Source: Cupriavidus campinensis
Lineage (GTDB): Bacteria > Pseudomonadota > Gammaproteobacteria > Burkholderiales > Burkholderiaceae
Length of the DNA: 64,000 bases
NCBI RefSeq assembly: GCF_905397395.1
Contig: NZ_CAJPVH010000022.1
Span: 16,940 to 80,939, forward strand
Direction of reading: 5' to 3'
Part shown: one piece after another, positions 45,766 through 54,984 of the stretch
Layout: each line of letters begins with the position of its first letter
How positions within the stretch are numbered: the stretch's first letter is position 1
The notes under the pieces: model-generated
Database searches by the model: none
The model's input: only the letters and a program-made list of their open reading frames with translations
What the model was told of the DNA's origin: nothing
Translations under genes and position numbers: made by a program

Positions 45766-46820
45766 CGCAGGACGTCCAGTTCGGCGGCGGAAGGCAGGTA
45801 GGCGTCGGTCCAGAGCGTGTCCGGGTTTATCCGGCCCTTGGTGCCGAACGCATCGGCCACCTGCGACGCCATCAGCGAAAGGCGCGGCTTGCTCACGCGG
45901 CCGAAGCCCTCGGCCCTGGCATCCGGCGACTTCACCACGCTGTCCAGCGCCAGCTTCAGGCGGCGCACTTCCAGCTTCTCGTCGATGATGCCGTCACGGG
46001 CCTTCACAGCCTTGATGCCTTCCTCGGGGCTGGCGATCACGTCGCGCGCGGACTTGGAGAACGCGCGCAGGAACGCCTTGACCGCCTCCGGGTTGCTCTT
46101 CAGGAACTGCTCGGAGGCGATGATGGCGTTGCCGTACAGCTTCACGCCGAACTGCGGGTACGGCAGCACGACGATGTCCTCATCCTTCACGCCACGCGCG
46201 TTCAGGTTCAGGATCGACGTGAACGAGAAGCCGGTGATGGCGTCCAGGTCGCCGCGCGTGAGCATGGTCTCGCGCAGCGTGGGGTCCATCGCCTGCCAGT
46301 TGAACGACTGGGCCTGCAGGCCGTTGGCCTTGGCGAAGATCGGGAAGGCGCGGCGGCCGGCATCGAACACCGGGGCGCCAAGCTTCTTGCCGGTGAGGTC
46401 CCTGGGCGCGCGGATGCCGGACTTCTTCAGCGCCAGCACGGCGGCCGGCGTGTTGTTGTAGACCATCATCACAGCCACCGGCTTGTTCTTGGCGTCCGGG
46501 TTGTTGCCGTAGAACTCCATCACCGAGGCCAGGTCGGCGAATCCCATGTCATAGGTGCCGGAGGCCACGCGGTTCACCACGTTGCCCGAGCCGTTGCCGG
46601 CGTCGATGGACACGTCGAGCTTCTCCGCCTTGTAGTAGCCCTTCTGCTCGCCCAGCAGGAACAGCGCGGACGGGCCCTCGAAACGCCAGTCGAGCTGGAA
46701 GCGGACCTTGGTGGCGGCTTGCGCCTGAGCGGTGCCTGCACAGAGTGTCGACAGCACCATGGTGGTGCCCAATGCGGTGCACAGCTTCAGCAGATGACGA
46801 CGCGCGGCGAATTGCGGCAT
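45762..46820 (-). CDS. ABC transporter substrate-binding protein, NMT1/THI5-like
   Basis: Periplasmic binding protein of 352 residues from ATG 46820. A ribosome site (GGAGAAGG) precedes this codon; the longer frame to 46865 overlaps the promoter. The signal peptide ends near residue 35 (CAGTAQAQA). The mature protein opens with VRFQLDWRFEGPSALFLLGEQKGYY, the NMT1 family pattern (in part), and continues with ASGTYDMGFADL. Substrate unknown; relatives bind thiamine or riboflavin precursors, nitrate or sulfonates. The gene is first in the importer operon and is preceded by a near-consensus sigma-54 promoter. Confidence 0.9.
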   Translation of the reverse strand: MPQFAARRHLLKLCTALGTTMVLSTLCAGTAQAQAATKVRFQLDWRFEGPSALFLLGEQKGYYKAEKLDVSIDAGNGSGNVVNRVASGTYDMGFADLASVMEFYGNNPDAKNKPVAVMMVYNNTPAAVLALKKSGIRAPRDLTGKKLGAPVFDAGRRAFPIFAKANGLQAQSFNWQAMDPTLRETMLTRGDLDAITGFSFTSILNLNARGVKDEDIVVLPYPQFGVKLYGNAIIASEQFLKSNPEAVKAFLRAFSKSARDVIASPEEGIKAVKARDGIIDEKLEVRRLKLALDSVVKSPDARAEGFGRVSKPRLSLMASQVADAFGTKGRINPDTLWTDAYLPSAAELDVLR

Positions 46821-46860
46821 GAACCTTCTCCAGTTGTTGATCTCTCCTGGGAAGGCATTT

Positions 46861-46877
46861 CGCAAGGCGCGTGCCAG
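46861..46877 (-). promoter_or_regulatory. Near-consensus sigma-54 promoter of the NMT1 importer operon
   Basis: On the minus strand CTGGCACGCGCCTTGCG matches the sigma-54 -24/-12 consensus (TGGCACG-N4-TTGC), with GG (46874-46875) and GC (46862-46863) exactly 10 bp apart. Transcription would start near 46850, about 30 nt before ATG 46820, with a good ribosome site between. Confidence 0.75.
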
Positions 46878-46975
46878 CTTTTCACATGGGTGTCATGCCC
46901 CGATCCGGGGCACGCGCGCCGTGCATTGACGAACCATGATTGTGCGTGGGGGTCTGTGGGCCGGGGTTGCCGACA

Positions 46976-46993
46976 GGGATTGTCGACAATCCC
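46976..46993. promoter_or_regulatory. Perfect 18-bp palindrome, candidate upstream activator site
   Basis: GGGATTGTCGACAATCCC is fully self-complementary. It lies about 125-145 bp upstream of the predicted sigma-54 start, where enhancer-binding proteins normally dock. A related half-copy TTGCCGACA (46967-46975) lies just beside it. No T-tract follows on either strand, so it is not a terminator for the ABC exporter gene ending at 47003. Confidence 0.65.
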
Positions 46994-47002
46994 AAGCCAA
47001 TC

Positions 47003-48904
47003 TCAGGCGTCCTGCGTGGCGTCCCCGACGTCGATGGCGAGCACGTCGGACGGCGACGCCGCCTCCACCGCCCCCTCCGCCGCACTGCGCGCCTGGATCA
47101 GCCACATCTCCGCGTAGCGGCCGTTGGCGCGCATCAGCTCGGCATGCGTGCCGCGCTCGACGATGCGCCCGTGATCCATCACCAGGATCTGGTCGGCGTG
47201 GACCACGGTGGAGAGCCGGTGGGCGATCAGCAGCGTGGTGCGGTTCTGCGCCAGCCGCATCAGTTCGGCCTGGATGGCCTGCTCGGTGCGCGAGTCAAGT
47301 GCCGAGGTGGCTTCGTCGAACACCAGGATCGGCGGATTCTTGAGCAGCGTGCGGGCGATGGCCACGCGCTGCTTCTCGCCGCCGGACAGCTTCAGGCCGC
47401 GCTCGCCCACCGGGGTGTCGTAGCCCTGCGGCAGTTCGCGGATGAAGGTGTCGATCTGGGCGGCACGGGCGGCTTCGATGACCTCGTCGCGCGTGGCCTC
47501 CGGCCGGCCATAGGCGATGTTGTAGTAGATGCTGTCGTTGAACAGCACGGTGTCCTGCGGCACGATGCCGATCGACGCCCGCAGGCTCGACTGCCGCACG
47601 TTGCGGATGTCCTGGCCATCGACCTCGATCCCGCCGCGCGTCACATCGTAGAAGCGGAACAGCAGCCGCGCCAGCGTGGACTTGCCCGAGCCACTATGAC
47701 CGACCACGGCGGTGGTCGTCCCCGCCGCGATGGTGAAATCCACGTCATCCAGGATCACCCGGTTGCTCTCGTAGCCAAACCCCACATGGCGGAAGCGCAC
47801 CTCGGCGCCGCGCACCTGGAGCGGGAGCGCGCCGGGCGTGTCGGCCACCTCCTGGTTGGTGCCGAGCAGGACGAACATGCGATCCATGTCGGTCGTCGAC
47901 TGCTTGATCTCGCGGTAGATCACGCCGAGGAAGTTCAGCGGGATATAGAGCTGGATCATCAGCGTGTTCACCAGCACGAGGTCGCCCAGCGTCAGCGTGC
48001 CGGCCGCCACGCCCACCGTGGCGCGCCACAGGATCAGGATCAGCCCCAGTGCGATGATCGTCTGCTGGCCGAAGTTCAGGAACGACAGCGAGTTCTGCGA
48101 GCGGATCGCGGCGGTGCGGTAGGTGCGCAGGTTCTCGTCGTAGCGACGGGCCTCGTATTCCTCGTTGCCGAAGTACTTCACGGTCTCGAAGTTCAGCAGC
48201 GAGTCGATGGCCTTCTGGTTGGCGCGCGAGTCCAGCTCGTTCATCTTGCGCCGGAAGTGCGTGCGCCACTCGGTCACGACGATGGTGAAGACGATGTAGC
48301 CGACCAGCGCGCAGGTGGTGATCGCCGCGAACCAGATGTCATAGCGGACCACGAAGAAGCCGATCACCAGCGACATTTCCACCAGCGTGGGCAGGATGCT
48401 GTACAGCGAGTACGAGATCAAGGACTGGATGCCGCGTGTGCCGCGCTCGATGTCGCGGCTCATGCCGCCGGTCTGCCGCTCCAGGTGGAAGCGCAGCGAC
48501 AGCGCATGCAGATGGCGGAAGACCTGGAGCGCGATCTCGCGCACCGCGCTCTGCGTCACCTTCGAAAAGAGGATCTCCCGCAACTCGGTGAACAGCGTGC
48601 CCGACAGCCGCAGCACCCCGTAGGCGACAATCAGGCCGACCGGCACCACGAGCAGCGCGGCGGTATCGCCGGGGGCGATGTTCATGCTGTCGATCAGCTT
48701 CTTCATCAGCACCGGCACGCCGAGGTTGGCCACCTTGGCCGCCACCAGGCAGGTCAGCGCCAGCATCACGCGCCACTTGTAGTGCCAGACGTAGGGCAGC
48801 AGGTTACGGACGGTCTGCCAGTCGCTGCGGGGCTTGCCGCCGGCGGGGAACAGCGATTTGGCCGATTCGGGGGGCGAATCGGCGGACGTGGAGTAGCGGC
48901 GCAT
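47003..48904 (-). CDS. Atm1-type ABC exporter (fused membrane and ATPase domains)
   Basis: A 633-residue half-transporter that works as a homodimer. The membrane domain has six helices (about 40-330) with the family stretch FHLERQTGGMSRDIERGTRGI (in part). The ATPase domain (about 365-600) has Walker [15 protein letters not shown], signature LSGGEKQRVAIARTLL, Walker B ILVFDEATSALD and the H-loop IAHRLSTV. Bacterial Atm1 relatives export glutathione-metal or persulfide conjugates and protect against heavy metals. That role is inferred from family, and it fits a metal-tolerant Cupriavidus-like host. Confidence 0.93.
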   Translation of the reverse strand: MRRYSTSADSPPESAKSLFPAGGKPRSDWQTVRNLLPYVWHYKWRVMLALTCLVAAKVANLGVPVLMKKLIDSMNIAPGDTAALLVVPVGLIVAYGVLRLSGTLFTELREILFSKVTQSAVREIALQVFRHLHALSLRFHLERQTGGMSRDIERGTRGIQSLISYSLYSILPTLVEMSLVIGFFVVRYDIWFAAITTCALVGYIVFTIVVTEWRTHFRRKMNELDSRANQKAIDSLLNFETVKYFGNEEYEARRYDENLRTYRTAAIRSQNSLSFLNFGQQTIIALGLILILWRATVGVAAGTLTLGDLVLVNTLMIQLYIPLNFLGVIYREIKQSTTDMDRMFVLLGTNQEVADTPGALPLQVRGAEVRFRHVGFGYESNRVILDDVDFTIAAGTTTAVVGHSGSGKSTLARLLFRFYDVTRGGIEVDGQDIRNVRQSSLRASIGIVPQDTVLFNDSIYYNIAYGRPEATRDEVIEAARAAQIDTFIRELPQGYDTPVGERGLKLSGGEKQRVAIARTLLKNPPILVFDEATSALDSRTEQAIQAELMRLAQNRTTLLIAHRLSTVVHADQILVMDHGRIVERGTHAELMRANGRYAEMWLIQARSAAEGAVEAASPSDVLAIDVGDATQDA

Positions 48905-48962
48905 ACGTTAGAATTCTTGCCAATGCCGCGATTGTCGCAGAGATCGCACAACCCGGCAGGCC

Positions 48963-49406
48963 ATGACATTCCCCCGCACCCCGCCTCACCTTCCTGCCGA
49001 TATGAACCATCCTGCCCCGCTCTCCGAATTGCCCGCCGGCAAGAACCCCGCCCTCCGCGTGGTGCCGATGCCCGCCGACGCCAATGTGCATGGCGATGTG
49101 TTCGGCGGCTGGATCATGTCCCAGGTGGACATCGCCGGCTCGATCCCGGCGGTGGAGCGCGCCCAGGGCCGCGTCGCCACGGTGGCGGTGAACTCGTTCC
49201 TGTTCAAGCACCCGGTGATGGTGGGCGATCTGGTGAGCTTCTATGCCGATATCGTCAAGACCGGCCGGACCTCGATCACCGTGTCGGTGGAGGTCTACGC
49301 GCAACGCATGCGCCACAGCAATGAATGCGTGAAGGTGACGGAGGCCACGCTGACGTACGTGGCCACCGACGACACGCGGCAGCCGAGAATGCTCCCGACT
49401 GCCTGA
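48963..49406 (+). CDS. Acyl-CoA thioesterase, YciA-type hotdog
   Basis: Hydrolyses acyl-CoA esters. The hotdog-fold protein is 147 residues if it starts at 48963, or 134 from the ATG at 49002; neither has a clear ribosome site, and the first 13 residues are not family-like. Diagnostic motifs are DANVHGDVFGGWIMSQVDIAG with the catalytic Asp and the VNSFLFKHPVMVGDLV segment. It lies beside the fatty-acid oxidation cluster and could release stalled acyl-CoA. Confidence 0.92.
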   Translation: MTFPRTPPHLPADMNHPAPLSELPAGKNPALRVVPMPADANVHGDVFGGWIMSQVDIAGSIPAVERAQGRVATVAVNSFLFKHPVMVGDLVSFYADIVKTGRTSITVSVEVYAQRMRHSNECVKVTEATLTYVATDDTRQPRMLPTA

Positions 49407-49424
49407 AGCACCAACGCCCGCGTC

Positions 49425-50201
49425 CTAGCTGAACTTCGAGAAATCGGGCTTGCGCTTCTCGAAGAACGCCGAGAACGCCTCTTTCGCTTCCGGCGCCACC
49501 AGCATGCGCCGGAACACCTCGCCCTCCTCGCCCATCTTCCGCTCCACGGCGGCCACGTCGTCGCCCTTCATCAGCCGCTTGGTCTCGCGCAGCGACGACG
49601 CCGGCAGCGCGGCCAGCTTGGCCGCCTGCTGGCGCACATAGTCCTGCAGCTCCCCCACGGGCAGCACCTTGGTCACCAGACCCATCGCCAGCGCCTCCTG
49701 CGCGCTGAACGCCTCGCCCAGCAGCAGCTTCTCGGCGGCGCGCTGGTAGCCCACCAGACGCGGCAGCAGCAGGCTCGACGCCGCCTCCGGGCACAGGCCA
49801 AGCTGCGCGAACGGCAGCGACAGCTTCGCCGTGTCCGAGGCGTAGACGAGGTCGCAATGCAGCAGCAGCGTCGTGCCGATGCCCACCGCCGCGCCACTGA
49901 CCGCCGCCACCACAGGCTTGCTCGCGTGGCTGATCGCATGCAGGAACTGGAACACCGGGGCCGGCGTGCCATCCGTGCCGTGCGACGGCGGGCGCTTCAT
50001 GAAGTCCTCGAGGTCGTTGCCGGCGGTAAAGATCTCCGGCTTGCCCTCGATCACGATCACGCGCACGGCGGGGTCGGTCTCCGCCGCGCGCAGCGCATCG
50101 GCCATGGTCTGGTACATCGCGGCCGTGATCGCATTCTTCTTGTCGATGCGGTCGAAGCCAATGGTCAGGATGCCCTGGTCGATTCGTGTGGCAATGCTCA
50201 T
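49425..50201 (-). CDS. Enoyl-CoA hydratase/isomerase family protein
   Basis: A 258-residue crotonase-fold protein. The oxyanion-hole stretches are FTAGNDLEDFM (near residue 58) and VSGAAVGIGTTLLLHCDLVYAS (near residue 103). A candidate catalytic glutamate is in GLCPEAASSLLLP near residue 136. The first glutamate of classical hydratases is not obvious, so isomerase or another crotonase activity is possible. It is last in the minus-strand fatty-acid oxidation row, 41 bp after the DegV gene. Confidence 0.88.
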   Translation of the reverse strand: MSIATRIDQGILTIGFDRIDKKNAITAAMYQTMADALRAAETDPAVRVIVIEGKPEIFTAGNDLEDFMKRPPSHGTDGTPAPVFQFLHAISHASKPVVAAVSGAAVGIGTTLLLHCDLVYASDTAKLSLPFAQLGLCPEAASSLLLPRLVGYQRAAEKLLLGEAFSAQEALAMGLVTKVLPVGELQDYVRQQAAKLAALPASSLRETKRLMKGDDVAAVERKMGEEGEVFRRMLVAPEAKEAFSAFFEKRKPDFSKFS

Positions 50202-50242
50202 GTCAAACCTCGTCTGTCTCGTCTAGCTCATTGGGATGCCGC

Positions 50243-51199
50243 TCATACAAACGGTGGCGGCACTTCGGAAAGATAACCAATGCTGAACGCGCCGGCGCCG
50301 ATATTCAACGCCACGGTCAGGCTCATCGGGGCCAGCATCAGCTCCACGCCGGCGCGCTCGGCCGTGGCGGCCAGCGCCTGCCACGCGGGCCACGCGCGCA
50401 CCTCGTCGATATTGCCGGCATAGGCCACCGAGATGTCCGGTGTCAGCAGGCAGCCGGCACGCACGCAGCTCTCGGCATGGGCCAGCAGCCGGCGAATGCC
50501 TTCCTCCTGCCCGCGCGCCTTGCCAATTGCCTCGGTCTCGCCCTGGTGCATGCGGATGATCGGGCGGATGTTGAACGCATTGCCCAGCATGTAGCGGCCC
50601 CAGGTAATGCTGTTCTCGCCCTTCTGCTTGGCGCGCGTATACATATAGAGCAGCTCGTTCGGCACCATGATCATGTGCGCGGCGTCGCGCAGGCGCGTCT
50701 CCACGGCGTGGGAGATGTCGGCGCCATCGGCGCCGTCGGCCAGCATGCGGGCCACCTCGCGCACGATCAACGCCTGCCCCGGCCCGATGGCGCCGGTGTC
50801 GATCACGGTCAGGTCGAACAGGCCGCTGCGCCCGGCGTCCTTGCGCAGCTTGAAGCTGCGCGCCACGGTGCCGACCACGGCGCCGGTGGCGTTCGCGTAG
50901 AACTTGCTGCGCGTGCTGGCAATCGTCAGCAGGATGGCGCGATCGCAGCCGGCCACCACGTGCCGGAGCAGATGGTCTTCCAGCTCGCGTTCGAGCAGGG
51001 GGATCGATTCGGCGTAGTGGTCCTGCTTGCCGACCAGATACTGCTGGTACAGGTCGGGCAGCGCGGCTTCATCGCGGGTGTCGACCACGAAGCGGTCGCC
51101 GGCGCGAATCCGGAAAGGGATGGTATGGACGCCCAGCGCGTCCATCATTGCGCGCGGCATGTCGCATGCCGCGTCGGCCAGAATGGCTGTCTCCTGCAT
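50243..51199 (-). CDS. DegV-family (fatty acid-binding) protein
   Basis: A 318-residue DegV/FakB-like protein. I chose ATG 51199, with GGAGGAG upstream; an in-frame ATG at 51253 is an alternative. The fold shows in the start AILADAACDMPRAMMDALGV and the mid-protein VIDTGAIGPGQALIVREVARM. The usual SQPS ligand loop is replaced by a divergent HYAESIP, and the typical TDS near the start by ADA. Firmicute members bind fatty acids for the FakA kinase; no kinase partner is visible here. Its place inside a beta-oxidation cluster suggests fatty-acid or acyl binding, which is inference. Confidence 0.85.
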   Translation of the reverse strand: MQETAILADAACDMPRAMMDALGVHTIPFRIRAGDRFVVDTRDEAALPDLYQQYLVGKQDHYAESIPLLERELEDHLLRHVVAGCDRAILLTIASTRSKFYANATGAVVGTVARSFKLRKDAGRSGLFDLTVIDTGAIGPGQALIVREVARMLADGADGADISHAVETRLRDAAHMIMVPNELLYMYTRAKQKGENSITWGRYMLGNAFNIRPIIRMHQGETEAIGKARGQEEGIRRLLAHAESCVRAGCLLTPDISVAYAGNIDEVRAWPAWQALAATAERAGVELMLAPMSLTVALNIGAGAFSIGYLSEVPPPFV

Positions 51200-51285
51200 A
51201 TTATTGTGCTCCTCCGTATCAAGCGTTCCAGTGTGTGGCTTCTCCGCATCCATCGCACTACGTTCTTCACCTGATCAGAGGGTTC

Positions 51286-51312
51286 GGGACAGCCCACCCG
51301 CCGGGCTGTCCC
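51286..51312. terminator. Perfect 10-bp hairpin after the thiolase gene
   Basis: GGGACAGCCC (51286-51295) pairs with GGGCTGTCCC (51303-51312) across a 7-nt loop, 25 bp past the thiolase stop on the minus strand. No T-tract follows, so partial termination or mRNA 3'-end protection is more likely than strong termination. Confidence 0.5.
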
Positions 51313-51336
51313 GGTGGCGCGCTGCCCGTGGCGCGT

Positions 51337-52533
51337 TTAAACGCGCTCGAAGATACCGGCGGCGCCCATGCCCGTGCCCACGCACATGGTCACCATGCCG
51401 TACTTGAGATTGTGGCGACGCAGCGCGTGCACCACGGTGGCCGAGCGGATCGCGCCCGTGGCACCGAGCGGGTGGCCCAGCGCAATCGCGCCGCCCATCC
51501 GGTTGACCTTGGCCGGGTCCAGCGCCAGGTCACGCATCACCGCCAGCGACTGCGCGGCGAAAGCCTCGTTCAGCTCGATCCAGTCGATCTGGTCCTGCGT
51601 CAGGCCCGCCGCGCGCAGCGCGGCCGGAATCGCTTCCTTCGGGCCAATCCCCATGATCTCGGGCGGCACGCCGCGCACCGCGAACGACACGAAGCGGGCC
51701 AGCGGCACGAGGTTGAACTGCTTGAGGATCTTTTCCGAGACCAGGATCAGCGCGCCGGCGCCGTCCGACGTCTGCGAACTGTTGCCGGCCGTCACGCTGC
51801 CCTTGTTGGCGAACACCGGGCGCAGCTTGCCCAGGCCTTCCAGCGACGTGTCAGGGCGCGGACCCTCGTCCAGCGAGATAGTACGCGTCTTGACGCCGAC
51901 CTGACCAGTGGCGAGGTCCGGGAACTTCTCGGTTACCTCGATTGGGGTAATTTCATCGGCAAACTCCCCGGCCTGCTGCGCGGCCATCGCCTTCTGGTGC
52001 GACGCCAGCGAGAACGCGTCCTGGTCCTCGCGGCTGACCTTCCACTGGGTGGCCACCTTCTCGGCGGTCAGGCCCATGCCATAGGCGATGCCGACGTTCT
52101 CGTCCCGCGTGAAGATCGACGGGGACATGGACGGCGTGTTGCCCATCATCGGCACCATGCTCATCGATTCCACGCCGGCGGCGATCATCACGTCCGACTC
52201 GCCCACGCGAATGCGGTCCGCGGCCATCGCCACGGCCGATACGCCCGAGGCGCAGAAGCGGTTCACAGTGATGCCGCCCACGGTGTTCGGCAGGCCGGAG
52301 AGCAGCGCGCCGATGCGCGCCACGTTCAGGCCCTGCTGGGCTTCGGGGATGGCGCAGCCCACGATGGCGTCCTCGATCAGCGCCGGGTCGAGGTTGGGTA
52401 CCTGCGCCACGGCGGCGCGCAGGATCATGGCGAGCAGGTCGTCAGGCCGGGTGTTCCGGAACGCGCCCTTGGGGGCCTTGCCAATTGGCGAACGGGTGGC
52501 CGCGACGATGTAGGCGTCTTGCAGTTGTTTCAT
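51337..52533 (-). CDS. fadA: Acetyl-CoA C-acyltransferase (3-ketoacyl-CoA thiolase)
   Basis: Cleaves 3-ketoacyl-CoA to acetyl-CoA and a shortened acyl-CoA. At 398 residues it has all thiolase signatures: the nucleophile cysteine in VNRFCASGVSAVAMA near residue 92, NEAFAAQSLAV, the histidine in GGAIALGHPLGATGAI near residue 353, and CVGTGMGAAGIFE with the second cysteine at the end. It is 24 bp after the FadB-type gene; together they form the multienzyme pair of beta-oxidation. Confidence 0.94.
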   Translation of the reverse strand: MKQLQDAYIVAATRSPIGKAPKGAFRNTRPDDLLAMILRAAVAQVPNLDPALIEDAIVGCAIPEAQQGLNVARIGALLSGLPNTVGGITVNRFCASGVSAVAMAADRIRVGESDVMIAAGVESMSMVPMMGNTPSMSPSIFTRDENVGIAYGMGLTAEKVATQWKVSREDQDAFSLASHQKAMAAQQAGEFADEITPIEVTEKFPDLATGQVGVKTRTISLDEGPRPDTSLEGLGKLRPVFANKGSVTAGNSSQTSDGAGALILVSEKILKQFNLVPLARFVSFAVRGVPPEIMGIGPKEAIPAALRAAGLTQDQIDWIELNEAFAAQSLAVMRDLALDPAKVNRMGGAIALGHPLGATGAIRSATVVHALRRHNLKYGMVTMCVGTGMGAAGIFERV

Positions 52534-52557
52534 GATGTCGGTTCCTATTCTGGCCTG

Positions 52558-54984
52558 TTAGTTGCGCACGGGCTTGCCGGTCTGCAGCATGCCCATGATG
52601 CGCTCCTGCGTCTTGCCCGTGCCGAGCAGCTCGATGAAGGCGCGGCGCTCCAGCGCCAGCAGCCAGTCCTCGCTGACCAGCGAGCCGGCCTCCACGTCGC
52701 CGCCGCACACGGCCTCGGCGATGCGCGTGGCGATCAGGAAATCGTGGGCCGAGATGAAGTTGCCGTCGCGCATGTTGACCAGCGACGCCTGGATGGTGGC
52801 GATGCCCGAGCGGCCCGCCACCGGCACCAGCGCGCCGGGCACCGGCGCACGGTAGCCGGCGTTGGCCAGCGCGCGCACTTCGCTCTGCGCCACGTACAGC
52901 AGTTCGTGGACGTTGAAGACGATGGTGTCGGTCGGCTGCAGATAGCCGATCTGCTGCGCATCGAGCGCCGAGGTGGACACCTTCGCCATCGCCGCCGCCT
53001 GGAAGCGGTTGGTCAGGAATTGCAGGTAGTTGGTGCTGCCCGCCGCCTGCGCCGCACGCGCGGCAGCCAGCGCTGCCTCCTTGAGGCCGCCGCCGGCCGG
53101 GACCAGGCCCACGCCCACTTCCACGAGACCGATATAGGTTTCGAGCGCCGCCACGCGTTTGGCCGAATGGAGCATCAGCTCGCAGCCACCGCCGAGCGCG
53201 ATGCCCGACGCCGCCGCCACCACCGGCACGGCCGAATACTTCACACGCATCATGCCGTCCTGGAACTTCTTGACGAACGGCTCGATGCCCTTGGCGCCGC
53301 CCATCATGAACGCGGGCATGGCAGCTTCGAGGTTGGCGCCGGCCGAGAACGGACCGCCGGGCGCGCCCAGCTGCAGCGAGGTCGGCTGCCACACCACCAG
53401 GCCCTTGTAGCCGGCTTCGGCCAGGTCGATGGCGCGCGTCAGGCCGTCGATCACATCGGGCCCGATCGTGTTCATCTTGCTCTTGAAGGACACCACCAGT
53501 ACGTCGTCGGCGCCGGCGCTGGTCCAGATGCGCACGGCATCGTTCTCTTCGACAGTCTTGCCAGCCTTGCGTGGATCGGCCGCGTCAGTGCCGCGCAGCG
53601 CCGCGCGGAACACCTGGCGCTGGTACACCGGCAGTTCGGCGCGCTGGACGAACGAGCTGGTCGCCGGCGACCAAGAACCCTTGGCGCCATGCACGCCCTG
53701 GTTCTCGGCCACGGCGCCGCTGAACACCCAGGCGGGCAGCGCGGCGTTCGACAGCGCCTTGCCTGCATCGACATCTTCCTTGACCCACTCGGCCACCTGC
53801 TTCCAGCCGGCGGCCTGCCAGTCCTCGAACGGGCCCGAGTTCCAGCCGAAGCCCCAGCGGATGGCCAGGTCCACGTCAGCCGCCGAACCGGCGATCTGCT
53901 CGAGGTAGACGGCGATGTAGTGGAACACGTCGCGGAACACGCTCCACAGGAACTGCGCCTGCGGGTTGGTCGATTCGCGCAGCAGCTTGATGCGCTCCGC
54001 CGGCTCCTTCTTGAGCATGCGGACCACGATCTCCTCGGCCTTCTTGCCCGACTCCACGTACTGGCCGGTCTTGGCGTCCAGCACCTTGATCGCCTTGCCT
54101 TCCTTCTTGTAGAAGCCGGCGCCGGTCTTCTGGCCCAGCGCGCCCGCATCGACCAGCCCCTTCAGCACGGCCGGCGTCTGGTAGACCGGGGCGAACGGGT
54201 CGTTGGTCAGATTGTCCTGCATCGTCTTGATCACGTGCGCCATGGTGTCCAGGCCCACCACATCGGCGGTGCGGAACGTGGCGGACTTGGCACGGCCCAG
54301 CTTGGAACCGGTCAGGTCGTCGACGACATCGAACGGAATGCCGAACTTCTCGGCCTCGGCGAACACGGCCAGGATCGAGAAGATGCCGACACGGTTGGCG
54401 ATGAAGTTCGGCGTGTCCTTGGCGCGCACCACGCCCTTGCCGAGCGTGGTGGTCAGGAAGGCTTCCAGGCGGTCGAGGATCTCGGGCTGCGTGGTGGCCG
54501 TCGGGATCAGTTCCACCAGATGCATGTAGCGCGGTGGATTGAAGAAGTGCACGCCGCAGAAGCGGGACTTCAGGCCGGCGTCGAAGCCGTCGGACAGCGC
54601 GGTAATCGACAGCCCCGAGGTATTGGTCGCGAAGATCGCCTGCGGGGCCAGGTGCGGGGCCACCTTCTTGTAGAGGTCGTGCTTCCAGTCCATGCGCTCG
54701 GCGATGGCTTCGATCACCACGTCGCACTCGCCCAGCAGGGCGATGTCATCTTCGTAGTTCGCGGCGCGGATCAGGCCGGCCTCATCCTTGATGCCGAGCG
54801 GCGCGGGCGAGAGCTTCTTCAGGTTCTCGATGGCGCGCAGGGCGATGCCGTTCTTGGGGCCTTCCTTGGCGGGCAGGTCGAACAGCACCACGGGCACACG
54901 GGCGTTGACCAGGTGGGCGGCAATCTGCGCCCCCATGACGCCGGCACCCAGCACGGCGACTTTCTTGACGATGAAATTGGACAT
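52558..54984 (-). CDS. fadB: 3-hydroxyacyl-CoA dehydrogenase / enoyl-CoA hydratase fusion
   Basis: An 808-residue multifunctional beta-oxidation enzyme from ATG 54984. The NAD-binding hydroxyacyl-CoA dehydrogenase comes first (VAVLGAGVMGAQIAAHL near residue 8, with the CGVHFFNPP histidine near residue 145). A crotonase-type domain follows in the C-terminal third (GGPFSAGANLEAAM, then ASGIALGGGCELMLH near residue 590). This order is the reverse of E. coli FadB, where the hydratase is N-terminal, and matches the FadN/FadJ-like proteins of beta-proteobacteria. It lies between the acyl-CoA dehydrogenase and thiolase genes, completing the cycle. Confidence 0.92.
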   Translation of the reverse strand: MSNFIVKKVAVLGAGVMGAQIAAHLVNARVPVVLFDLPAKEGPKNGIALRAIENLKKLSPAPLGIKDEAGLIRAANYEDDIALLGECDVVIEAIAERMDWKHDLYKKVAPHLAPQAIFATNTSGLSITALSDGFDAGLKSRFCGVHFFNPPRYMHLVELIPTATTQPEILDRLEAFLTTTLGKGVVRAKDTPNFIANRVGIFSILAVFAEAEKFGIPFDVVDDLTGSKLGRAKSATFRTADVVGLDTMAHVIKTMQDNLTNDPFAPVYQTPAVLKGLVDAGALGQKTGAGFYKKEGKAIKVLDAKTGQYVESGKKAEEIVVRMLKKEPAERIKLLRESTNPQAQFLWSVFRDVFHYIAVYLEQIAGSAADVDLAIRWGFGWNSGPFEDWQAAGWKQVAEWVKEDVDAGKALSNAALPAWVFSGAVAENQGVHGAKGSWSPATSSFVQRAELPVYQRQVFRAALRGTDAADPRKAGKTVEENDAVRIWTSAGADDVLVVSFKSKMNTIGPDVIDGLTRAIDLAEAGYKGLVVWQPTSLQLGAPGGPFSAGANLEAAMPAFMMGGAKGIEPFVKKFQDGMMRVKYSAVPVVAAASGIALGGGCELMLHSAKRVAALETYIGLVEVGVGLVPAGGGLKEAALAAARAAQAAGSTNYLQFLTNRFQAAAMAKVSTSALDAQQIGYLQPTDTIVFNVHELLYVAQSEVRALANAGYRAPVPGALVPVAGRSGIATIQASLVNMRDGNFISAHDFLIATRIAEAVCGGDVEAGSLVSEDWLLALERRAFIELLGTGKTQERIMGMLQTGKPVRN

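Noticed and set aside
46976..46993. Terminator of the Atm1-type exporter gene
   Set aside because: There is no T-tract on either strand and the loop is effectively absent; a protein-binding site fits better.
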